DNA of 6,857 nt, from positions 1 through 6,857 of the forward strand of contig JASLAE010000415.1 of assembly GCA_030147305.1 (NCBI GenBank). The letters are read 5' to 3'. The translations under genes and the position numbers were made by a program. Positions 1 to 4,959 of this stretch are shown in pieces; the stretch's first letter is position 1; each line of letters opens with the position of its first letter. The notes under the pieces were generated by a model that was not told the DNA's origin, made no database searches, and saw nothing but the letters and a program-made list of their open reading frames with translations. The stretch is from Cesiribacter sp. Its GTDB lineage: Bacteria > Bacteroidota > Bacteroidia > Cytophagales > Cyclobacteriaceae.

Positions 1-1351
1 ACCTGATTTCCCGGCCACCCATAAAACGATAGGTATAATCCAGACCCGCCTCGGCACTCCAGCTAACTTCCGGCCGTAGGGAAGGATTACCCGTTACGGG
101 CCAGAAGCGTTCGTTAAGCGTAGGCACCCGATAACTTCTGCCGGCAGACATGCGTAGTCCTGCAGTATGTTGTCCTCTGCTTAAAATTTTACCTTCCAAA
201 CCTACAGAAGGGGTCAGGGGTGCCCCATATCCCTTTACCAGCACCTGCCGAACATTAGCACTAAGGGTCCAGTCAGGAAGCATTACCCAATGCAACATCC
301 CAAAAAGATCGGTGCGCAGTTCCTGAGCCTCTCCCTGCACATAAGAATTGTTGCGGGCGCTGATATGGTTGAGGCGGGCACCAGTCTGCAGAGACAATCG
401 CTTGGATACGAAATATTCCAGCTGGGCATCTGTAATAAGCTGTCGTGATCTAAAAGGACTACCGTTAAAAACAAGCTTTTCTTCCACCCAACCCCCACGC
501 AACTGCCAGGCGGTCTGCTCACCTTCCTGCTTGTACTGCAGGTTTACACGCAGGTGTTCATCCTGCTGCTGATCCTGGCTTGTACGGTCTCCCATGTGCG
601 GCTGCACCTCCCGACTGGTATGCTGCCACCAGGTATTTAGCTGCCACACACCCCTGCTGCCACTATAATACCTTAAATTCTGAACAGCCCCTTTCTGATC
701 TATAGCACTGTTGCGGTTGTATTCTTTTACCTGGTTTGGCAGGGTATAGGGAAAATCATTTGCTGCCACCTGTTGATAGACACGCGTATCGGCATGCCAC
801 CGGGACCTACCATAGGCAACCGCTGCTCCGGTAAAAAGCCTGCCAAAGCTCCCCCCTTCTATGCGTGCACGGGCATGGGAAGCCTCTTTCTGCGGAGAAT
901 TGCTCTGCAAATGCACACTACCGCCCAATGCGCCAGAGCCATACAGGGCACTGCTGGACCCATACTGCACATGCACATCGGAAAGGGCAAAAGCAGGTAT
1001 CAGCGAGAAGTCGGACTGGCCAAGCGTAGGGCTGTTGATGGGCAGGCCATTCCAGAGTACAGCTGTATGGTTAGCGCCGGTGCCCCTAAAGCTAACGGTC
1101 GCCACCTGGCCCGGACCATATTCTTTTAAATACAGGGGTGAACGTTGTAAAAGCAATTGAGAGAGAGACTCTCCCGCCTGTAATTGAAACCTGGCTGAGT
1201 CTATACGCTGAAGCTTAGTGCCCGTTGTATACAGCTGATAAGGCACACCAATAACTTCTACTGCAGGCAGTAAAGAATCGGCCTGCCCCTGGGCATTAAG
1301 CCGTGAGCACAGCAGTAAGAAAAGGCACAACCAAATAGATTTACTTTTCAC
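1..1351 (-). CDS. btuB: TonB-dependent outer-membrane receptor, probable cobalamin transporter BtuB (C-terminus cut off by window edge)
   Basis: Outer-membrane gated barrel, predicted to import cobalamin using TonB energy. The frame stays open from 1351 to the left edge (450 codons), so only the signal peptide, plug and early barrel are visible. Residues 1-20 form a signal peptide (basic KSK, then a hydrophobic stretch, cleavage near NAQ). A TonB-box-like segment PAVEVIG lies at about 29-35. The plug spans about 60-150 and contains GESLSQLL, VSFRGTGANHT, VLWNGLPIN and SALYGSGALGGSV, all typical of the family. A conserved barrel segment, RVPTLNERFWP then GNPSLRPE, lies at about 408-428. The start is GTG at 1351: an in-frame TGA lies five codons upstream and the signal peptide begins directly after GTG. 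No Shine-Dalgarno is visible. The TonB-receptor family is clear from sequence. The B12 substrate is inferred from the riboswitch upstream; a cobamide or cobinamide specialist, or a corrinoid-regulated receptor for another ligand, remains possible. Confidence 0.85.
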   Translation of the reverse strand, partial: MKSKSIWLCLFLLLCSRLNAQGQADSLLPAVEVIGVPYQLYTTGTKLQRIDSARFQLQAGESLSQLLLQRSPLYLKEYGPGQVATVSFRGTGANHTAVLWNGLPINSPTLGQSDFSLIPAFALSDVHVQYGSSSALYGSGALGGSVHLQSNSPQKEASHARARIEGGSFGRLFTGAAVAYGRSRWHADTRVYQQVAANDFPYTLPNQVKEYNRNSAIDQKGAVQNLRYYSGSRGVWQLNTWWQHTSREVQPHMGDRTSQDQQQDEHLRVNLQYKQEGEQTAWQLRGGWVEEKLVFNGSPFRSRQLITDAQLEYFVSKRLSLQTGARLNHISARNNSYVQGEAQELRTDLFGMLHWVMLPDWTLSANVRQVLVKGYGAPLTPSVGLEGKILSRGQHTAGLRMSAGRSYRVPTLNERFWPVTGNPSLRPEVSWSAEAGLDYTYRFMGGREIR

Positions 1352-1478
1352 GCAACAGCCAAATCAAATACCCGGATTTAATTTAAGGCAGGCGGTTGTA
1401 AAAGCAGAAGAAAGGCATGGACGCAGCAAAGCGGCTAAGCATTTCCGCAGCCTTTCACCCGAAAGCCTTGAAACTTAA
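1352..1478 (-). promoter_or_regulatory. Leader between the B12 riboswitch and btuB (putative expression platform)
   Basis: About 127 non-coding bases separate the closing P1 stem of the riboswitch from the GTG start. A small hairpin lies at 1450-1467 (on the minus strand GGCTTTC, loop GGGT, GAAAGGC, one internal mismatch). A second, weaker bulged pairing between the AAAGGCT and AGCCGCTTT segments further downstream would compete with it. Neither hairpin is followed by a U-tract, so no intrinsic terminator is visible. I infer that control is through access to the translation start or through a non-classical mechanism. No small reading frame in this stretch looks real. Confidence 0.4.
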
Positions 1479-1663
1479 AGAATTTGGCAGGTCTCCTGAC
1501 TTACGTTCCTGTTGCACCGCCTTCCCATTCCGGATTAATGGAACAGTGGCAATGGAATTGGCAACAGGTTTAAAAACGCTTACAGTTGCGGGGACAGCTC
1601 CCGATTTTCACGGGATTCCCTTTTCATCTGGTGCAGGCGAAAGCCTTTCCAGAACCAAAATCT
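1479..1663 (-). ncRNA. Cobalamin (B12) riboswitch
   Basis: Cis-acting RNA sensor that normally lowers expression of the downstream gene when adenosylcobalamin or a related corrinoid is bound. Read on the minus strand, it shows the conserved core in order: a GGTTC segment; GATGAAAAGGGAA; a short hairpin TCCCG/CGGGA; the CTGTCCCCGCAACTGTAAGCG block just after it; a variable arm containing GCCACTG and GGGAAGGCGGTG; and finally the B12 box AGTCAGGAGACCTGCC, ending near 1486. The closing P1 stem can be drawn between AGATTTTGG (1663-1655) and CCAAATTCT (1487-1479) with one mismatch, which sets the boundaries. It lies directly upstream of, and in the same direction as, the TonB-dependent receptor, the usual arrangement for btuB. 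Class I or II and ligand preference cannot be assigned firmly by eye. Confidence 0.93.
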
Positions 1664-1667
1664 GGAA

Positions 1668-1675
1668 CAAAGGTA
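1668..1675 (-). promoter_or_regulatory. Putative Bacteroidota-type promoter (-7 box) for the riboswitch-btuB transcript
   Basis: The minus strand reads TACCTTTG here, an exact fit to the Bacteroidota -7 consensus TAnnTTTG. Nineteen bases upstream is a T-rich run (TTTTT) rather than a full TTTG -33 element. Transcription starting 5-7 bases downstream would begin at about 1661-1663, which coincides with the first base of the predicted riboswitch P1 stem. That agreement between two independent predictions is the main support. Confidence 0.5.
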
Positions 1676-1740
1676 TAACTTAATGTGGGAATTTAAAAAT
1701 GGAGCACGTATTGTCCACAAACACCGGATTCCCCTCTACA

Positions 1741-2754
1741 CTACCGTTGATTGACCTGAACCTGCTCGACAGAATCTTTACGGGTACGTTCGGCTTCTTT
1801 GGCCCTTCTGCGAAAGAAGCCCCTGAAGAGGATGTTGCTTTGCAGCGCCTCCATGTTTTCATCAAGCTTTTTACTGGCATCGGCAGCATTGTTCATGGTA
1901 CGCTGCAGGTTAGCGGCAAAGTTCGGATCTTTCAGCAATACCCCTACGGCATTATCATCCCGCTGCAGTTGCTGCGAAAGCCGCTCCAGCTCCTGTGAGG
2001 CCTTGGCAGCATTGGCGGTGGTTTCTTCTATGTTACTGAGGGCTGCCGAATAGGTATCTGCAAAGGTTGTATCATTCATAAGTGTGTAGACGGCCCCCTG
2101 CTCATTAGATTGCAGCCTATTGACCATCTGACCTACTTCTGTACTCAGGCGCTGGGTTCTTGCACTGGTCGCCTGCAGGTTGGCAAGCGTAGAACGGAAA
2201 TCGTCGGCCACAGTGCTGTCGCTCAGCAACATGCCAATGGTACCATTGCCATCCAGCAGGCGCTGGGTTACTTCTCCCAGGTTACCGGCCACATCTATCA
2301 GCTGCTCGCCTGCTTCCTGTGCCAGGTTAAAAATATCTTCTGTACTGGTTACTGTTTTATTTCTAATTGTATCTCCATCGTCTACCGGAATACGCATGGT
2401 TCCGGGCTCGATAACGATAATGGCATTGCCCACGAGACCTTCGCTGCTGAGGTAGGCCCTGGCATCTTTGCTGATGAATTTCTGATCTCTTTCCCGCACT
2501 TTCAAGCTCACCAGCACAAGTGAATCCGAAGCGATTTCAACATCGTTGACCGTTCCCACTTTTACACCACTTAGCCATACGTTATTGCCTTTTTGCAAGC
2601 CCGCTACATTGTTGAATAGCACATGAATGGTGATGTTTGAATTAAAGAGATTGCGTGCACTGCCAATAAAGAAAATCCCTACCAGTAATACGATTATACC
2701 AATCAGTACAAAAAAGCCTAGTTTGGCATTGCGCCTATCATCTTGCTCGCTCAT
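1741..2754 (-). CDS. mlaD: MlaD-like MCE-domain lipid transport protein
   Basis: Substrate-binding, periplasm-facing subunit of an Mla/MCE lipid ABC transporter; MCE proteins form hexameric rings or tubes that conduct phospholipids between membranes. The 337-residue product has a short cytoplasmic N-terminus, one membrane anchor at about 13-31 (FFVLIGIIVLLVGIFFIG), and one MCE domain at about 40-120 with the usual segments VLFNNVAGLQKGNNVWLSGVK, VGTV and SSEGLVGNAIIVIEPG. The remaining 200 residues are helical and carry three imperfect repeats of about 45 residues with a core like GxhGxLLxDxxxA (from about 169, 217 and 266). The C-terminus is basic (RGFFRRRAKEAERTRK). It is much longer than E. 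coli MlaD (about 180 residues) but resembles the long single-MCE forms seen in Bacteroidota. ATG start at 2754 overlaps the end of mlaF by 17 bases, implying translational coupling. No mlaC or mlaB follows. The family call is strong; the cargo is inferred. Confidence 0.9.
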   Translation of the reverse strand: MSEQDDRRNAKLGFFVLIGIIVLLVGIFFIGSARNLFNSNITIHVLFNNVAGLQKGNNVWLSGVKVGTVNDVEIASDSLVLVSLKVRERDQKFISKDARAYLSSEGLVGNAIIVIEPGTMRIPVDDGDTIRNKTVTSTEDIFNLAQEAGEQLIDVAGNLGEVTQRLLDGNGTIGMLLSDSTVADDFRSTLANLQATSARTQRLSTEVGQMVNRLQSNEQGAVYTLMNDTTFADTYSAALSNIEETTANAAKASQELERLSQQLQRDDNAVGVLLKDPNFAANLQRTMNNAADASKKLDENMEALQSNILFRGFFRRRAKEAERTRKDSVEQVQVNQR

Positions 2755-3535
2755 GTTCTTTTAAATTGAAATATTCCATAAAAGTACTCAACAAAGGATT
2801 CTTAGTCGTTAAAAGGCCTTCAAAGGGCCCGTTATAGCCTACTTCTCCTTCGTTTAAAAATACTACCCGGTCGGCCGTTGTTTTAGCGCAGGTAATGTCG
2901 TGGGTAATGATGATGGATGATGTACCGTATTTCTGTTGTACCTCAAGCATCAGTTCGTTTATTTCTTCAGAGGTAACGGGGTCAAGCCCTGAGGTTGGCT
3001 CATCGTACAGCATGATCTCCGGCTGCAAAATAAGCGTTCGGGCAATCCCAATCCGTTTTTTCATACCACCCGATAATTCTGCAGGGTACTGGTTAATTGT
3101 GCGCTCCAGGCCTACGTCGGTTAAGGCCTGCATTACTTTATCATTTAGTACCTTTGTATCATGAATATGCAAATTGCGCTTCAGCGGAAATTCCAGGTTC
3201 TCCCGAATGGTCATGGAATCATAAAGCGCACTCATCTGAAAAGAAAAGCCCACCTGGCGACGCAGCATGTTCAGCTCATCCGTATTCAGATCGGGAACAT
3301 TTTTACCCAGCACCTCTATTCTGCCAGCATCCGGAGTAATCAATCCTACAATGCACTTAATCAGTACAGATTTACCTGTTCCTGACCGCCCCAGCACTAC
3401 CAGGTTTTCGCCCCGGTGCAAAGCAAGGTCTACACCACGTAATATAGTAAGGGTACCAAAGGATTTATGAAGCCCTTTAATGCCAATTACCTCTTCTCCT
3501 GGTGAGGGGGCGCTATAATGCTCGGAAGAACTCAA
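2738..3535 (-). CDS. mlaF: MlaF-like ABC transporter ATP-binding protein
   Basis: Cytoplasmic ATPase that powers the MlaE-MlaF-MlaD lipid transport complex. The 265-residue product is a complete ABC domain: Walker A GRSGTGKS at 49-56, Q-loop Q100 in GFSFQMSALYDSMT, signature LSGGM at 154-158 followed by KKRIGIAR, Walker B IMLYDE at 174-179, D-loop SGLD at 182-185 and switch histidine H212 in IITHD. The sequences around the Q-loop and signature (ALYDSMT, LSGGMKKR) are typical of MlaF rather than of drug or nutrient importers. No ATG exists near the N-terminus. The most credible start is TTG at 3535, inside the last codons of mlaE (23-base overlap), placing the first beta strand (VIGIKGLHKSFG) about 15 residues in. 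It sits between the permease and MCE genes, with overlaps on both sides, so one mRNA is very likely. Confidence 0.93.
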   Translation of the reverse strand: MSSSEHYSAPSPGEEVIGIKGLHKSFGTLTILRGVDLALHRGENLVVLGRSGTGKSVLIKCIVGLITPDAGRIEVLGKNVPDLNTDELNMLRRQVGFSFQMSALYDSMTIRENLEFPLKRNLHIHDTKVLNDKVMQALTDVGLERTINQYPAELSGGMKKRIGIARTLILQPEIMLYDEPTSGLDPVTSEEINELMLEVQQKYGTSSIIITHDITCAKTTADRVVFLNEGEVGYNGPFEGLLTTKNPLLSTFMEYFNLKEHERAR

Positions 3536-4292
3536 GGATTTGAAGTGCTAAAAGGTCCAGAATAAAAATTAAAAACATAGAAGTAACCACCGCAGTATTG
3601 GCCGCTTTGCCTACCCCTACCGTGCCTCCGGCAGAATTGTAACCGGTGTAGCAGCTTACCAGGCCAATGGCCAGTCCATAAAGAACACCTTTTCCAACGC
3701 TGGAAACTAAATCCAGCAGTGAAAGAGAGGAAAGTGCCTGTGCCCAGTACAAGGCAAAGGAAGTCTGAGAAAAATAATTGGTTGCCACAAATGATCCGAG
3801 AAGGCCAATAAAATCGGCGTAGATAACTAAAATGGGCACCATAAGGGCTGCCGCTGTTACGCGGGTCACTACAAGGTAGTGAAATGGTTTTGTCCCGGAA
3901 ACCTCCATGGCATCTATCTGCTCAGTTACTTTCATGGAGCTTAGCTCGGCTCCAATATTAGAACCTACACGGCCCGCACAAATAAGGCCAGTAATAAGGG
4001 GCCCCAGTGACCGTACTATGGCAATGGACACCAGCGAGGGAAGCCACGACTCTGCACCAAATTCCTGAAGGGAGGGACGGCTTTGCCGGGTAAAAACAAT
4101 TCCGGCAATAAAGGCTGTAAAGCTTACCAGGGCAAAGGTTCGTACACCAATCTGGAAAGACTGGCGTAAAATCTCCTTTCCTTCATATGGAGGCATAACA
4201 GCATTTCTCAGCGCCCGGCTAACAAAGCGGTAAATATTGGCCAGGTTTATTAGAAAACTATTAATTCGGGCGCTGCGGATACTTGATGGCAA
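3513..4292 (-). CDS. mlaE: MlaE-like lipid transport permease
   Basis: Inner-membrane permease of an Mla-type phospholipid transporter. The 259-residue product has the usual length and several hydrophobic segments (about 48-67, 86-106, 143-170, 198-214 and 234-252). The family hallmark is present at about 102-133: GLICAGRVGSNIGAELSSM followed by KVTEQIDAMEVSG. The N-terminal stretch (INSFLINLANIYRFVSRALRN, then PYEGKEILRQ) corresponds to the amphipathic helix that precedes the first membrane segment in MlaE proteins. Keeping that helix requires the TTG at 4292 as start, because the first ATG is codon 33 and would delete it; an in-frame TAA lies two codons upstream of the TTG. It is the first gene of the mlaE-mlaF-mlaD operon and overlaps mlaF by 23 bases. 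A promoter-like box lies about 25 bases upstream. Confidence 0.92.
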   Translation of the reverse strand: MPSSIRSARINSFLINLANIYRFVSRALRNAVMPPYEGKEILRQSFQIGVRTFALVSFTAFIAGIVFTRQSRPSLQEFGAESWLPSLVSIAIVRSLGPLITGLICAGRVGSNIGAELSSMKVTEQIDAMEVSGTKPFHYLVVTRVTAAALMVPILVIYADFIGLLGSFVATNYFSQTSFALYWAQALSSLSLLDLVSSVGKGVLYGLAIGLVSCYTGYNSAGGTVGVGKAANTAVVTSMFLIFILDLLALQILEFFRAL

Positions 4293-4315
4293 GGATTATA
4301 AAAATAATTGTCTGA

Positions 4316-4323
4316 CAAAATTA
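4316..4323 (-). promoter_or_regulatory. Putative Bacteroidota-type promoter (-7 box) for mlaEFD
   Basis: The minus strand reads TAATTTTG, an exact match to TAnnTTTG. Initiation 5-7 bases downstream (about 4310) would give a short 5' leader of about 18-20 bases before the TTG start of mlaE. No TTTG-like -33 element is visible at the expected spacing, so support is partial. Its position just downstream of the terminator of the preceding unit is what one expects for a new transcription unit. Confidence 0.4.
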
Positions 4324-4369
4324 CTTTTATTTAACCACTATTGTGCTAAATGGTTACAAGCCTTCAATG

Positions 4370-4395
4370 AAAAAGCCCCGTTTTGCAACGGGGCT
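4370..4395 (-). terminator. Intrinsic terminator after the peptidase-lipoprotein unit
   Basis: On the minus strand a perfect 9-bp stem AGCCCCGTT / AACGGGGCT closes a 4-base loop (GCAA) and runs directly into a short U-tract (TTTTT, the last two paired/unpaired bases at 4374-4370). It begins 33 bases after the lipoprotein stop codon and lies upstream of the mlaEFD promoter box, separating the two units. On the plus strand the hairpin is followed only by GTGTTTGT, so it is weaker in that direction, where no gene ends nearby. Confidence 0.88.
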
Positions 4396-4428
4396 GTGTT
4401 TGTATCATTGAATCTGAAAAATTATAGT

Positions 4429-4959
4429 CTACTGGGCTTTGTCTACCAGTGTTTTACAAAGGGCCAGGCCCTGGCCGATCATAGTATTGATCTCTGCCAC
4501 CGGGTTTTCATAGCGGCTTCTGTTGCCGCAATTACACATCTTCAGCAAAGGATCTTTGTCAATAACACGTGCTAAGAGCTCCTGCACATTGGGTGGCTCT
4601 GGCAGCGCAGCATATTCCTCCATGGTATAGCTGGTATAGGCTACCTGCCTATTTATTCCTTGATTATCCAGCAAATACCCTTCGGCAAGCTGCGTGGGAT
4701 AGGGTAAGCCGTTCTCTCTTGCAATGTCCCTGGGATGTGGGTAAGCCACAACTTTTGTCCTGTCTTCGCTTAAGGTTATGGCAACCTTATCGGAATAGTC
4801 TGCCCTAGTTTTGAATACGATAGCCTGCGGGCCGGGTGTAAATGCAGGTTGTACCGCATCGGGTTTCTGCTTAGATCCTTCTGCCATGGTTGCATTGTTT
4901 TTACAGCCTGCTGTCACGACCAGCAGCACCAGTACAATTAAAAATAATTGTATTCTCAT
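4429..4959 (-). CDS. Conserved lipoprotein of unknown function
   Basis: Predicted 176-residue lipoprotein. Residues 1-18 form a hydrophobic signal ending in a lipobox VTAGC with lipidated C19. The next residues (KNNAT) lack an inner-membrane retention Asp at +2 and lack an acidic surface-export signal, so a periplasm-facing outer-membrane location is most likely. The mature part begins with a Pro-rich linker, then a compact domain at about 46-175 with the segments FKTRADYSDKVAITLSED, VAYPHPRDI, GYLLDNQGINRQVAY and CNCGNRSRY. Three cysteines (C142, C144, C168) lie in the last 35 residues. From memory, similar small proteins with this TLSED, GYLLDN and CGNRSRY pattern occur widely in Bacteroidota as uncharacterised proteins; I cannot name a family. 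The ATG at 4959 overlaps the stop of the peptidase gene by 4 bases (ATGA), so the two are co-transcribed and probably translationally coupled. An inhibitor or partner of the peptidase is possible but not shown by sequence. Confidence 0.88.
   Translation of the reverse strand: MRIQLFLIVLVLLVVTAGCKNNATMAEGSKQKPDAVQPAFTPGPQAIVFKTRADYSDKVAITLSEDRTKVVAYPHPRDIARENGLPYPTQLAEGYLLDNQGINRQVAYTSYTMEEYAALPEPPNVQELLARVIDKDPLLKMCNCGNRSRYENPVAEINTMIGQGLALCKTLVDKAQ

Noticed and set aside
283..522. A 79-codon minus-strand frame inside btuB
   Set aside because: It is in a different frame from the continuous receptor sequence, which carries signal peptide, plug and barrel motifs; it is a shadow frame.
773..1160. 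Open frames on the plus strand (773-1129 and 861-1160)
   Set aside because: They lie antisense to the continuous btuB frame, their translations show no recognisable motif, and they are explained by the coding bias of the real gene.
1417..1683. An 88-codon plus-strand frame opposite the riboswitch
   Set aside because: It is antisense to the conserved B12 aptamer, which explains the sequence fully; the product has no signal or domain features.
1684..1740. Inverted repeat GGGAAT / ATTCCC just after the mlaD stop, considered as a terminator
   Set aside because: The stem is only six base pairs with a loop of about 35 bases and no following U-tract, so it is likely chance.
2110..2523. A 137-codon plus-strand frame opposite mlaD, and similar frames at 1699-1998 and 3097-3339
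   Set aside because: All are antisense to clearly coding, family-assigned genes and their translations look random in composition.
4237..4575. A 112-codon plus-strand frame crossing the terminator and promoter between the lipoprotein and mlaE
   Set aside because: It overlaps the terminator, the promoter box and two real genes on the other strand, and shows no protein-like features.
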